From positions 24,677 through 88,676 of the forward strand of contig NZ_WTYA01000011.1 in assembly GCF_009828025.1 (NCBI RefSeq): 64,000 nt of DNA, written 5' to 3'. The stretch comes from Qipengyuania algicida (GTDB lineage Bacteria; Pseudomonadota; Alphaproteobacteria; Sphingomonadales; Sphingomonadaceae). The translations under genes were made by a program, and so were the position numbers. This document shows, piece by piece, positions 25,981 to 35,261 of this stretch (position 1 is its first letter; every line of letters starts with the position of its first letter). The notes beneath the pieces were generated by a model that had not been told where the DNA came from, made no database searches, and worked only from the letters and a program-made list of their open reading frames with translations.

Positions 25981-26705
25981 TCGTTTTCCCAGCCATTGAC
26001 CTCAAGCAAGGCAAGGTCGTGCGCCTTGCCGAAGGCGATATGGACCGTGCGACGATTTATGGTGAAGACCCGGCGGCGCAGGCGATGATTTTTGCCGAGG
26101 CCGGGTCGCAGCACCTGCACGTGGTTGACCTTGACGGTTCCTTCGCGGGCCGGGCCGAGAACCGCGAGGCGGTCGAGGCAATTATCGATGCCTTTCCGGG
26201 CTATGTGCAACTCGGCGGCGGTATCCGCACGCGCGAGGCCGTGGAAGGCTGGTTCGACCTTGGCGTGGCGCGGATCGTGATGGGCTCGGCGGCGCTGAAA
26301 GACCCGCAATTCGTGCGCGACATGGCGCGCGAGTTCGAAGGCGGGATCGTGGTCGCGGTGGACGCGCGCGACGGGATGGTCGCGACCGAAGGCTGGGCCG
26401 AGGTCAGCGATGTGCCGGTGCATGACCTTGCCCGGCGGTTCGAGGATGCAGGCGTCGCATCGCTGCTGTTTACCGACATCGGGCGCGACGGGATGCTCAA
26501 GGGCGTGAATATCGACGCGACGCTCGACCTCGCCCGACGCGTCGATATCCCGGTGATCGCCAGCGGCGGGGTGAAGGGGCTCGACGACATTCATATCCTC
26601 GCGTTGCACGCACGCGAGGGGATTGAGGGCGTGATTACAGGACGTGCGCTGTATGATGGACGGCTGGATCTTGGCGCGGCGCTGGCGATGGCGGGGCGGG
26701 CATGA
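25977..26705 (+). CDS. hisA: ProFAR isomerase
   Basis: A 242-residue (beta/alpha)8 barrel, HisA. The first catalytic Asp lies in FPAIDLKQGK and the second in TDIGRDGML; phosphate-binding loops are LGGGIRT and VIASGGVKG. It performs the Amadori isomerisation of ProFAR to PRFAR. Start ATG 25977 overlaps the hisH stop. Its own stop overlaps the start of the small membrane ORF at 26702 (ATGA). Confidence 0.97.
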   Translation: MIVFPAIDLKQGKVVRLAEGDMDRATIYGEDPAAQAMIFAEAGSQHLHVVDLDGSFAGRAENREAVEAIIDAFPGYVQLGGGIRTREAVEGWFDLGVARIVMGSAALKDPQFVRDMAREFEGGIVVAVDARDGMVATEGWAEVSDVPVHDLARRFEDAGVASLLFTDIGRDGMLKGVNIDATLDLARRVDIPVIASGGVKGLDDIHILALHAREGIEGVITGRALYDGRLDLGAALAMAGRA

Positions 26706-26917
26706 CCGATATGTGGATTCTGACGTTTCTGGTGCCGGTTTTCGGTGCAATTGCTGCTAAAAACTTCGCAAATGGACGGGCGAGCCTTATTTACAGCGAC
26801 TATATTAAGCAGGAGAACTCGCGGGCATTTTGGATAGCTAGTATTATCAATTTCCTAGCCTTCTCTTATGGTATGTATCTTGTGGTTCAGTTTTTGATTA
26901 AAAGATTTTGGGCATGA
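26702..26917 (+). CDS. Small two-helix membrane protein inserted in the his operon
   Basis: A 71-residue protein with two predicted membrane helices (about 4-22 and 44-66) and a short polar loop containing [14 protein letters not shown] do not recognise the family. Its base composition is visibly more AT-rich than the surrounding his genes. It overlaps hisA by 4 bases at its start and hisF by 4 bases at its stop, so both flanking couplings are kept. That arrangement argues that it is truly translated. Confidence 0.7.
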   Translation: MTDMWILTFLVPVFGAIAAKNFANGRASLIYSDYIKQENSRAFWIASIINFLAFSYGMYLVVQFLIKRFWA

Positions 26918-27684
26918 CCGTCCGCATTCGCGTCATCCCGTGTCTGGACGTTGCCGACGGGCGCGTGGTCAAGGGGGTCAATTTTGTCGATCTGATCGAC
27001 GCAGGCGATCCGGTGGAGCAGGCGCGGGCCTATGACCGTGCCGGGGCGGACGAGCTGTGCTTTCTCGACATTTCCGCCAGTCACGAGGGGCGCGGGACGC
27101 TGCTCGACATCGTCCGGCGCACCGCGGAAGTCTGCTTCATGCCGCTGACCGTGGGCGGTGGGGTGCGCAGCGTCGAAGATGCGCGCGCATTGCTCCTCGC
27201 CGGCGCGGACAAGATCGCGGTCAATTCTGCCGCTGTCGCGCGGCCCGAACTGGTGGGCGAAATTGCCGACCGCTTCGGCAGCCAATGCGTTGTCGCCAGT
27301 GTCGATGCGCGCGCATCGACCAGCGGGGAGATGCGCGGCTGGGAAGTCTTTACCCACGGCGGGCGCAATCCCACCGGGATCGATGCGGTCGCCCATGCCG
27401 TGCGGCTGGCGGAACTGGGCGCGGGCGAATTGCTTGTCACCTCGATGGACGCCGACGGGACCAAGGACGGCTACGACCTCGAACTTACCCGCGCGATCGC
27501 CGATGCGGTGAGCGTGCCGGTGATCGCCAGCGGCGGGGTTGGCTCGCTCGAACATCTGGTGGCGGGCGTCACGCAGGGCCATGCCGACGCCGTGCTCGCC
27601 GCTTCGATCTTCCATTTCGGCCAGCATTCGATAGCCGAAGCCCACGCCGCGCTGCGCGAGGCGGGCCTTCCCGCGCGCGTCTGA
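26914..27684 (+). CDS. hisF: Imidazole glycerol phosphate synthase, cyclase subunit
   Basis: A 256-residue HisF barrel. The catalytic Asp residues lie in [16 protein letters not shown] and in VVASVDARA; phosphate loops are VGGGVRS and IASGGVG. With HisH it closes the imidazole ring to give imidazole glycerol phosphate and AICAR. Start ATG 26914 overlaps the stop of the small membrane ORF. A 19-base gap precedes hisE. Confidence 0.97.
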   Translation: MTVRIRVIPCLDVADGRVVKGVNFVDLIDAGDPVEQARAYDRAGADELCFLDISASHEGRGTLLDIVRRTAEVCFMPLTVGGGVRSVEDARALLLAGADKIAVNSAAVARPELVGEIADRFGSQCVVASVDARASTSGEMRGWEVFTHGGRNPTGIDAVAHAVRLAELGAGELLVTSMDADGTKDGYDLELTRAIADAVSVPVIASGGVGSLEHLVAGVTQGHADAVLAASIFHFGQHSIAEAHAALREAGLPARV

Positions 27685-27703
27685 GCCGGTTACAGGGGCG
27701 CCG

Positions 27704-28015
27704 ATGGATACACTCACCCGCCTCGAAGCTACGGTGCGCCAGCGCCTCTCTGCCGATCCTTCGTCGAGCTATGTCGCGCAATTGAACGCGCGCGGCCTGC
27801 CGGTCATGGCCCGCAAGCTGGGCGAAGAAGCAGTCGAAACGGTGATCGCCGCACTTTCGGGCAGCGAAGAGGAGCTGGTGGGTGAAGCCGCCGATGTTTT
27901 GTTCCACCTCACCGTCCTGCTCGCCGCTAAAGGCGTCACGCTCGAGCGCGTCATGGCCGAGCTGGAACGGCGCGAGGGCACATCGGGGCTGGAAGAAAAA
28001 GCGCAGAGGAGCTGA
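27704..28015 (+). CDS. hisE: Phosphoribosyl-ATP pyrophosphatase
   Basis: A 103-residue MazG-fold pyrophosphohydrolase. The metal-binding helices are seen in ARKLGEEAVETVIAAL and ELVGEAADVLFHLTVLL (EExxE and ExxD pattern). It removes pyrophosphate from phosphoribosyl-ATP, the second step of histidine synthesis. No hisI fusion is present. The HIT gene follows after 4 bases. Confidence 0.95.
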   Translation: MDTLTRLEATVRQRLSADPSSSYVAQLNARGLPVMARKLGEEAVETVIAALSGSEEELVGEAADVLFHLTVLLAAKGVTLERVMAELERREGTSGLEEKAQRS

Positions 28016-28019
28016 ACTC

Positions 28020-28397
28020 ATGCCGATCGATCCAACCCAGCGTTATGACCCGGACAATATCTTTGCAAAGATCCTGCGTGGGGAGATCCCCTGCACCAAG
28101 GTCTACGAGGATGATTGGGCTCTGGCCTTCGAGGATATCAATCCGCAGGCAGCGGTGCACACGTTGGTTATCCCCAAAGGCGCGTATGTCAGCTGGGACG
28201 ATTTCTCCGCGCGCGCCTCGGATGCGGAAATCGGCGGATTCGTGCGTGCTGTGGGCGAGGTTGCGCGGGCGAAGGGTCTGGTCGAGCCAGGGTATCGCCT
28301 GCTCGCCAATGTCGGCGAGCATGGTGGGCAGGAAGTGGCCCATCTGCACGTCCACATCTTCGGCGGTCAGCCGCTGGGGCCGATGATCGCGCGCTGA
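28020..28397 (+). CDS. HIT family protein
   Basis: A 125-residue histidine-triad protein, Hint-like. Landmarks are DNIFAKILRGEIPCTKVYEDDWALAFEDI and the triad HLHVHIFGG near the end, which carries the catalytic His. Such proteins hydrolyse nucleoside phosphoramidates and adenylates. It follows hisE by 4 bases and probably belongs to the same transcript, an arrangement common in alphaproteobacteria. Confidence 0.95.
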   Translation: MPIDPTQRYDPDNIFAKILRGEIPCTKVYEDDWALAFEDINPQAAVHTLVIPKGAYVSWDDFSARASDAEIGGFVRAVGEVARAKGLVEPGYRLLANVGEHGGQEVAHLHVHIFGGQPLGPMIAR

Positions 28398-28487
28398 GCT
28401 GTTTTTTTCCGTTCATCGCTGCGAGGAATCGCCTCGTCCGTGCCCCCTAGGCAACGCGTTAGCTGTCATTTAGATCAGCGCCCGTTC

Positions 28488-28955
28488 ATGACCCAACCGC
28501 GACCTCTCCTGCAACCACAAGGCGGCCTGATCGAAGGCTCCCGCCACTTCTTTGCGGTGCGCGCATATTACGAGGACACGGACCTGTCGGGGATCGTCTA
28601 TCACGCCAATTACCTGCGCTGGTTCGAGCGTGCCCGCTCCGACCTCGTGCGGATGATCGGGGTCGACCAGCGCGCCGCGATCGAAGCGGGCGAGGGCGCC
28701 TTCGCGGTTGCCGGGATGGAGTTGGAATTCCGTCGTCCGGCACGTTTGGACGACGACATCGTTATCGAAACGCTCTGCACCGATATACGAGCGGCATCAT
28801 GCAGGATGCATCAGTTCGCCCGGCGCGGGGACGAATTGCTGGTCGAGGCGCGGCTTCGCGTCGGTTTTATCGATCCGGCAGGGCGTCCGCGCCGGATGTC
28901 CGCCACCTGGCACAAGGCCTTTTCTGAGTTCATGGGAGTCAGCAAAACCACATGA
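28488..28955 (+). CDS. ybgC: YbgC/FadM-type acyl-CoA thioesterase of the Tol-Pal locus
   Basis: A 155-residue hot-dog thioesterase. The motif VRAYYEDTDLSGIVYHANYLRWFERAR contains the catalytic Asp and active-site Tyr/His pattern of 4HBT/YbgC enzymes. It hydrolyses acyl-CoA or acyl-ACP and is classically the first gene of tol-pal operons. The ATG at 28488 is preferred over an upstream extension. Its stop overlaps the tolQ start by 4 bases. Confidence 0.93.
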   Translation: MTQPRPLLQPQGGLIEGSRHFFAVRAYYEDTDLSGIVYHANYLRWFERARSDLVRMIGVDQRAAIEAGEGAFAVAGMELEFRRPARLDDDIVIETLCTDIRAASCRMHQFARRGDELLVEARLRVGFIDPAGRPRRMSATWHKAFSEFMGVSKTT

Positions 28956-29662
28956 GTGATCTCGTCCTTCTGGCCGCGACCGCAGCCGCAGAGGCACCGA
29001 CCCGGCTCAACCCGGTGCGCCTGTTTCTCGATGCGGATATCGTCGTAAAACTTGTGATGCTGGGCCTGTTGCTTGCCTCGCTGTGGACCTGGACGATCAT
29101 CGTCGGCTTCTGGCTGCGCATGGGTCGGCTCGGGTCGAAAACCCGCGCTTACGAAGAGGAGTTCTGGCAGGCGGACAATTTCGACCGCTTCATGTCCGAA
29201 CGCGGACGCGCCGACCTGCCGCCCGCGCGCGTTGCCAATGCCGGGGTCACCGAATGGCGCCGGTCGACCAAGGATGGGGTCAAGGACCGAGAGGGCGCGC
29301 GCCAGCGCGTCGCCACGGCTATGGACAGCCAGGTCGCAAACGAAGCGGACGAGCTTGCCGACCGCCTCAACTTTCTCGCCACGGTCGGGTCGGTCGCGCC
29401 TTTCGTCGGCCTGTTCGGCACCGTCTGGGGGATCATGAACAGCTTCTTCCAGATCGGCAGTCAGGCAAGTTCCTCGCTGTCGGTCGTCGCTCCGGGCATT
29501 TCCGAGGCATTGTTCGCCACGGCGATCGGCCTGTTCGCGGCCATTCCGGCCGTCATCGCCTACAACCGCTTCAGCCATCGGGTAAACCGCTACGAAGGCC
29601 GCCTGCAACGCTTCGCAGACCGGCTTCATGCGGGGCTCAGTCGCCAGTTGGAGACGCGCTGA
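28952..29662 (+). CDS. tolQ: Tol-Pal proton channel subunit TolQ
   Basis: A 236-residue inner-membrane protein of the TolQ/ExbB/MotA family. One helix lies near residues 30-55 (VVKLVMLGLLLASLWTWTIIVGF) and two in the C-terminal half (VAPFVGLFGTVWGIMNSF and ALFATAIGLFAAIPAVIAYN). With TolR it uses the proton gradient to energise TolA during outer-membrane constriction at division. Confidence 0.96.
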   Translation: MSDLVLLAATAAAEAPTRLNPVRLFLDADIVVKLVMLGLLLASLWTWTIIVGFWLRMGRLGSKTRAYEEEFWQADNFDRFMSERGRADLPPARVANAGVTEWRRSTKDGVKDREGARQRVATAMDSQVANEADELADRLNFLATVGSVAPFVGLFGTVWGIMNSFFQIGSQASSSLSVVAPGISEALFATAIGLFAAIPAVIAYNRFSHRVNRYEGRLQRFADRLHAGLSRQLETR

Positions 29663-29663
29663 G

Positions 29664-30110
<447 letters not shown>

Positions 30111-30114
30111 CTCC

Positions 30115-30894
30115 ATGGCGATGGCTTTGGCACATCTGCGCAGGGAAGAACGGATCGGGCTGGGGGTGGCGGTTGCGCTGCACCTCGGCATCGTCGCCGC
30201 GTTCCTGATCCAGTCGCGCCACCGGGCCGAGATCGAGCCGGTCCAGCGCATGACGGTGAGCCTGGTCGACAATGTCGCGATGAGCGCCAGCGCGCCGCAG
30301 CCGGTGCCCGAGAGCCGTGCCGCGATTGCTCCTGAACTTTCGCCGGAGACAAATCCCGCACCTCAAATCGAGCCCAAGCCTGCAGAGGTCAGCAAGCCTC
30401 AGGATAAGCCCGTGCCGCAGCCGCGCCCGCAACCTCCCGCGGCGAAGGAAAAGCCCAAGCCCGCCCCGCCGCAGCCCAAGAAGAAGCAGGGCGGATCGCT
30501 CTTGGGCGACAATTTTCTCGCTGGTCTTGGCTCCAGCACCAAGACCGATGAAACGCGCGCTGCGGCGAGTGAGGCGGGGCCGGGCGTGTCGGCATCCTTG
30601 CGTCAAGCAGTCGCCCGCCAAATCAAACCGCATTGGACGCCGCCTGATGGTCCCGATATCGACAAGGTTACTAGCTATATCCGCTTTCAGTTGAACAAGG
30701 ACGGCAGCCTTGCAGGTCGTCCGCAATTGGTTCGCCAAACGGGCGTTACCCCAATCAATCGCACTCAGGCAGGGCGCCACGCTGAACTAGCCATCCGCGC
30801 TGTCCAACTTGCCGCGCCGTTCAACCTGCCTGATAAATATTACGACGTGTGGAAGACAGTGACATTCAGTTTCGACTATAGGTTGGCCCAATGA
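30115..30894 (+). CDS. tolA: Cell envelope integrity protein TolA
   Basis: A 259-residue protein: a membrane anchor near residues 12-32 (GLGVAVALHLGIVAAFLI), a Pro/Lys/Gln/Ala-rich linker at about 60-130, and a C-terminal TonB/TolA-like domain (SLRQAVARQIKPHWTPP and the YDVWKTVTFSF end). It links the inner-membrane motor to TolB and Pal. The position in the operon makes the call safe although sequence identity in TolA is usually low. Confidence 0.92.
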   Translation: MAMALAHLRREERIGLGVAVALHLGIVAAFLIQSRHRAEIEPVQRMTVSLVDNVAMSASAPQPVPESRAAIAPELSPETNPAPQIEPKPAEVSKPQDKPVPQPRPQPPAAKEKPKPAPPQPKKKQGGSLLGDNFLAGLGSSTKTDETRAAASEAGPGVSASLRQAVARQIKPHWTPPDGPDIDKVTSYIRFQLNKDGSLAGRPQLVRQTGVTPINRTQAGRHAELAIRAVQLAAPFNLPDKYYDVWKTVTFSFDYRLAQ

Positions 30895-32291
30895 AATATA
30901 TCATCTCCGCTACCGCGCTCCTCGTTGCGATTACGCCGCTTGCCGCGCAGAATCAGGACCTCGGCCAGAAGCCGCCGCAAACCGATACGGTCCAGAGCGA
31001 TGGCCAGACCGATCAGGCCGATCAAGGCCTGACCGGCAGCGTCTCCTATGAAGGCAAGTTGGACGATCTGGGCATCGCCATTCCTGGCTTTGCGACGGAC
31101 GCAAATGTTCCCACTCCGGCCAACGCGCAGGGGACCGCCGCGCTGGGCAAGGAACTGGCGCGAGTCATCACGTCCGATCTGAAGAACAACGGGCTGTTCA
31201 AGCCGACCGGGCCGGACAGCCTGCCACAGCCCAGCTATGGCGAGATCACCTCGCCCAACTGGGCCACCTGGTCCAACCGCGGCGCGGATATGCTGGTCGA
31301 AGGCTACGTCCGAGCGCGCAGCGACGGCAATCTCATCGTCGGTTGCTATCTCTACGACATGGGCCTCAAGACCCAGCTCGAACGCAAGGGCTGGATCGTA
31401 CCGCCGCAGGACTGGCGCCGCGCAGCGCACAAATGCTCAGATATGGTCTATTCGCGCCTGTCCGGCGAAAGCCCGTTCTTCGACAGCAAGATCGCCTATA
31501 TCGCCGAGACCGGACCCAAGAACCATCGGATCAAGCGGCTCGCGATCATGGATTCCGATGGCGCCAACGTGCGTTTCATTACTACCGGTCGCGCAACCGC
31601 GCTGACCCCGCGCTATTCGCCCGATTACCGCGAGCTGGTGTACCTGTCCTATATCGACGGCAATCCGCGCATCTATGTCTACAATGTCGGGACGGGAACT
31701 CAGCGGCTGATCACCAAAAGCCACAATCCGACCTTCGCGCCGCGCTGGAGCCCGGACGGCAAGTGGATAATCTATTCCATGGCGATCGGCGGAAACACCG
31801 ACATATATCGCGTCAGCGCGCAGGGAGGGCCTAGCACGCGACTGACCGATACGCCGGGGATCGACATCGCCGGGTCTTATTCCCCCGACGGCAAGCAGAT
31901 CGTGTTCGAAAGCGATCGTTCCGGCGCGCAGCAATGCTATGTCATGAACGCCGATGGATCGAACCAGCACCGCATCAGCTTCTTTTCCGGCCGCTGCGCA
32001 ACGCCCGAGTGGAGCCCGCGGGGCGACCAGATCGCTTTCACCCATATCGTAGGCGATTTCCATATCGCTGTGATGACGCCGAGTGGGCGCGACATGCACG
32101 ACCTCACGCGAGGCTGGCAGGACGAAGGACCGACCTGGGCTCCCAACGGCCGGATCATCCAGTTCTTCCGCACTGCGCGGGGCAGCGGTGACGCGCATAT
32201 CTGGCAGGTCGATCTGACCGGCAAGAACTTGCGCGAGATCAAGACGCCGGTCGACGCGTCCGATCCCGCCTGGGGACCGATTCTGCCATAA
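30891..32291 (+). CDS. tolB: Tol-Pal system beta-propeller protein TolB
   Basis: A 466-residue periplasmic protein with a signal peptide ending near LAAQ. The N-terminal domain is followed by a six-bladed propeller with repeated SPDGK, IVFESDRSG and MNADGSN motifs. It binds Pal and is released by TolA. The start overlaps the tolA stop by 4 bases. The region just after the signal peptide is Gln/Asp-rich and extended compared with E. coli TolB. Confidence 0.96.
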   Translation: MKYIISATALLVAITPLAAQNQDLGQKPPQTDTVQSDGQTDQADQGLTGSVSYEGKLDDLGIAIPGFATDANVPTPANAQGTAALGKELARVITSDLKNNGLFKPTGPDSLPQPSYGEITSPNWATWSNRGADMLVEGYVRARSDGNLIVGCYLYDMGLKTQLERKGWIVPPQDWRRAAHKCSDMVYSRLSGESPFFDSKIAYIAETGPKNHRIKRLAIMDSDGANVRFITTGRATALTPRYSPDYRELVYLSYIDGNPRIYVYNVGTGTQRLITKSHNPTFAPRWSPDGKWIIYSMAIGGNTDIYRVSAQGGPSTRLTDTPGIDIAGSYSPDGKQIVFESDRSGAQQCYVMNADGSNQHRISFFSGRCATPEWSPRGDQIAFTHIVGDFHIAVMTPSGRDMHDLTRGWQDEGPTWAPNGRIIQFFRTARGSGDAHIWQVDLTGKNLREIKTPVDASDPAWGPILP

Positions 32292-32352
32292 GTGAATTAG
32301 TAGGGCAGGGTTGCCCGGAACTGCGATCTGTAATTCCGCCTAAGGAGGATGA

Positions 32353-32874
32353 ATGATGAAAATGCGTTTTGCCGCCACTGCACTTGCCGTGAGCACGCTG
32401 GCCCTTGCTTCCTGCGCCAAGAAGGCTCCACAGGAACTGCCGCCACCGCCTGAGCAGCCCGCTACAGAAACTCCCACGCCGCCGCCTCCGCCATCCGGTC
32501 CGGCTGTGGGCACACAAGAGCATTTCGATAACGCCATCGGGCTCGACAACACTGTGGTCTATTTCGACACCGACAAGTCGGACATCGACAGCACCGATGC
32601 CGCCAAGCTCAAATTGCAGGCAGCCTATTTCCAGCAGCACCCGAACCTCAACTTCACCATCGAGGGCAATTGCGACGAGCGCGGTACGCGTGAGTACAAC
32701 CTCGCGTTGGGCGAGCGCCGTGCGAATGCTGCGAAAAATTATCTTGTCAGCTTGGGCATCTCGCCAGACCGCATCCGCACGGTCAGCTATGGCAAGGAAC
32801 GCCCGGTGGCGCTTGGCTCCACTCCCGAAGATTGGGCAAAGAACCGCCGCGACGCGACCGTCATAATCAACTAA
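32353..32874 (+). CDS. pal: Peptidoglycan-associated lipoprotein Pal
   Basis: A 173-residue lipoprotein with lipobox LASC (Cys 21), a Pro-rich linker and an OmpA-like peptidoglycan-binding domain. The domain shows VYFDTDKSDI, EGNCDERGTREYN and LGERRANA, the diaminopimelate-binding face. AAGGAGGATGA precedes the ATG, one of the strongest ribosome sites in the window. It ends the ybgC-tolQRAB-pal operon. Confidence 0.97.
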   Translation: MMKMRFAATALAVSTLALASCAKKAPQELPPPPEQPATETPTPPPPPSGPAVGTQEHFDNAIGLDNTVVYFDTDKSDIDSTDAAKLKLQAAYFQQHPNLNFTIEGNCDERGTREYNLALGERRANAAKNYLVSLGISPDRIRTVSYGKERPVALGSTPEDWAKNRRDATVIIN

Positions 32875-32889
32875 CTTGAAAACTGTGCC

Positions 32890-32915
32890 ACCGGTTCGGG
32901 GATTCCCGGACCGGT
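32890..32915 (+). terminator. Hairpin after pal, possible terminator
   Basis: A GC-rich inverted repeat of about 10 bp (32891-32900 with 32905-32914, one G-U type pair), 16 bases after the pal stop. It has no T run, so it may act with Rho or only stabilise the transcript end. Confidence 0.45.
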
Positions 32916-33007
32916 CGGCGGTATTGACTGTCCAACCGCTGCAACGCGCCTTGCACTGTTGACCTGCCATCCTACTTTGTTGCCAGTGACCGCTTCGATT
33001 CGTCCTC

Positions 33008-33541
33008 ATGCCTAAACCGCGACGCTCAAACGACTGGGGTTTCCCTCGCTGGCGGGGCTACGGGTCTGCGCGTGAGGCGACAACGGTCCGCCTGTGCGAT
33101 CGGCACGGTTGCGATGAGCCCGGCGATTGCCCCGCACCCAAGGCACCCAACAGCCCGGACCGGTGGTATTTCTGCCAGAAGCATGCCGCAGAATATAATT
33201 CGAAGTGGGATTATTTCGAAGGTCTCGACAAGGCTGAGAAAGAAGCCCGCGCCAAAAGTGAACGTGCCGAAAATGCCGGGTATGCTGAGGCACAGCATTA
33301 TGGCTGGACTGGATCGGGAGACGGCTCGCGTTCCGCAGACGAGATGCGCGCACTCGAACTGCTGGGACTGGAGGCAGATGCCGATTTTGTCGCAGTGAAG
33401 AAGGCATGGCGCGAGAAAGCCAAGGAAGTCCACCCTGATGTGAAGCCGGGCGATGAAGATGCGGCACGCCAGTTCCAGTCTTTCAGCGTCGCCTATGAAG
33501 TGCTCAAGCAAGCCGAGGAGCGGCGCGAATGGCGCGGCTGA
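33008..33541 (+). CDS. DnaJ-domain protein
   Basis: A 177-residue protein with a J domain at its C-terminus (about 115-177): LELLGLEADAD, then KKAWREKAKEVHPDV with the HPD triad, then AYEVLK. The N-terminal half has a four-cysteine/His pattern (LCDRHGCDEPGDCPAP and FCQKHAAEYN) that may bind zinc. This layout is typical of alphaproteobacterial J proteins with the J domain at the end. It would stimulate DnaK on an unknown client. Confidence 0.9.
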   Translation: MPKPRRSNDWGFPRWRGYGSAREATTVRLCDRHGCDEPGDCPAPKAPNSPDRWYFCQKHAAEYNSKWDYFEGLDKAEKEARAKSERAENAGYAEAQHYGWTGSGDGSRSADEMRALELLGLEADADFVAVKKAWREKAKEVHPDVKPGDEDAARQFQSFSVAYEVLKQAEERREWRG

Positions 33542-33627
33542 TCTGAAGCGTCCAAATTGATCTGGCGCAAGGAAGCGCATTTCACGTCTGCTAGTCTTCA
33601 AGAATACAGACACAGCGGAGACCGGCC

Positions 33628-34368
33628 ATGATTACGGTAAATTTCCCTAATCCCAATCTTGCGGTGATTCGCCCACAAGGAGCCCTCGATGTCGCGGATT
33701 TTCAGCGCCTAACGGATGCGATCAACGGCCACATCAACAGCCACGACATCGTTCCCCATCTACTGATCCATCCGCAGGGCATCCCTCATTGGGCGAGCCT
33801 CGCTGCGCTTCAGCGTCACCTCGATTTCATCCGGGCGCATCAGAAAGTAATCGGCAAGATCGCCCTTGTTGGTGATATCGGATTGCTTGAAATGCTACCG
33901 CCGCTGGTCGACCGGTTCGTATCGGCCAAGGTTCGGCATTTCCCGGAGGACAAATACGACATGGCCATCGCTTGGCTGGGCAAGCAGGGCGACGACCCCG
34001 GAGAGTTCGCCCTGCTGCCGGGAGAATGGCCGGACGATGTCATCGCCTTGAAGATCAAGGGTATCATCACCGCCGATGACTATCGAGAGACCTTGGTGCC
34101 TCTAATTGAGAAGAAACTCGAACGTCACGACAAGCTCAAAGTACTGGTGATGATGGATGGCGACTACATCTCTTACACCGCCGATGCGGCGCTGAGTGAT
34201 ATGCGTCTTGGTTTGGACCACTGGAAGAGCTTCAGGCGAATGGCGCTGGTGACCGATATCGGCTGGATGCGGCTCGCGACACGTATGTTCGCGCCGCTTC
34301 TACCAGGCGAGATGCGTATCTTCGCGCTGGCAGAACTGGATGAAGCGAAGGAGTGGATCAAGCATTAG
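33628..34368 (+). CDS. Tandem SpoIIAA-like (STAS) protein
   Basis: A 246-residue protein that appears to contain two SpoIIAA-like/STAS units: residues about 1-120 (LAVIRPQGALDVADFQRL, HPQGIPHWASLAAL) and about 130-246 (VIALKIKGIITADDY, DGDYISYTADAALSDM). Single-domain members are lipid- or STAS-like proteins of unclear role. GGAGACCGGCC precedes the ATG. It is convergent with the RimK-like gene, overlapping by 4 bases. Confidence 0.8.
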   Translation: MITVNFPNPNLAVIRPQGALDVADFQRLTDAINGHINSHDIVPHLLIHPQGIPHWASLAALQRHLDFIRAHQKVIGKIALVGDIGLLEMLPPLVDRFVSAKVRHFPEDKYDMAIAWLGKQGDDPGEFALLPGEWPDDVIALKIKGIITADDYRETLVPLIEKKLERHDKLKVLVMMDGDYISYTADAALSDMRLGLDHWKSFRRMALVTDIGWMRLATRMFAPLLPGEMRIFALAELDEAKEWIKH

Positions 34369-35261
34369 AGGCGTCGGAGGATAGCGCGCGCTATCCTTTC
34401 GCCGAATTCTGGACCTTGTTCGGGATAAAGGTAGGGTTCGACCAATTCCGCTTCCATCACGGCCAGCCGCTCATCGCTCAGGCGAACCATGTCGATGCGG
34501 GCATAAAGCAAGTCGGTGGCGGGCATGGAGGCGAGCACGTCTTGCGCTTGGGCAAGGTCGGTCGGAGAGGGCATGAACGCTTCCTCCCTGCCACCGAACA
34601 GTGACTGGATGCGATAATCGCCAGTCGCCGGTCGTTTGCGTACGCCATGCGAGAAAGCGCCATCGATGAAGATGAAGCTGTATTCGCCGTCCTCGACGAT
34701 GGCAGGAAGGAATGGCTGAATCATCGCCGCGCGGCCCATGCACCAATCTGCATCCGGCGGCACGGCATGTGTGAAACTGTGCTGGCCGAGCGCACCCGCA
34801 CCAATTTGGCGTTTGACCACCACGCGTTCGCATTCGAAATGCTCCATTGCACCGAGCACAACTTCACGGTCTGGATTATCGTGCCACAGTGTCGGAACTA
34901 TCGCAGCATCTGCTTCGGCAAGCTGCTTGAGGTAGCGTTTGTCGATGTTCCAACGAACCATCTGCGGCGCATTGCAGACGATGATCCCGCGCCCGTCGAG
35001 CTCATTCAGCCGGGTCAGGAACTCCGCAGCGCGATCCTGATAATCCCAGGGCGTTCCAAGCATGACCAGTGCCAGCCCGTCAAACGTTTCGAGCGGTGCG
35101 CGCCAGTCGATTTCGACCAGCTCCAGCCCGGCATCCGCGAAGGCCGGGCGCAGCGCGGCGACTTCGAGATCGTGCTCGAAGGCATCGCCGCGCCGCTTCC
35201 CCGTCCCGCCCGCATGAGCGGGCAGCGTTTCGGCACAGGCAAGGAAGCCGATCCGTGTCAG
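34365..35261 (-). CDS. RimK-type ATP-grasp ligase, probable CTG start
   Basis: A protein of 298 residues if it starts at CTG 35261. The ATP-grasp part shows ERVVVKRQIGAGALG (nucleotide-binding Lys) and FIFIDGAFSHGVRK. An ATG at 35063 would give only 232 residues and would cut off the conserved-looking N-terminal Rossmann-like segment (RIGFLACAETLP). No ATG, GTG or TTG lies in frame upstream. A GGAG sits 5 bases before the CTG, which overlaps the TGA of the upstream gene. Substrate unknown; the family adds amino acids to peptides or metabolites. Confidence 0.75.
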   Translation of the reverse strand: MTRIGFLACAETLPAHAGGTGKRRGDAFEHDLEVAALRPAFADAGLELVEIDWRAPLETFDGLALVMLGTPWDYQDRAAEFLTRLNELDGRGIIVCNAPQMVRWNIDKRYLKQLAEADAAIVPTLWHDNPDREVVLGAMEHFECERVVVKRQIGAGALGQHSFTHAVPPDADWCMGRAAMIQPFLPAIVEDGEYSFIFIDGAFSHGVRKRPATGDYRIQSLFGGREEAFMPSPTDLAQAQDVLASMPATDLLYARIDMVRLSDERLAVMEAELVEPYLYPEQGPEFGERIARAILRRL

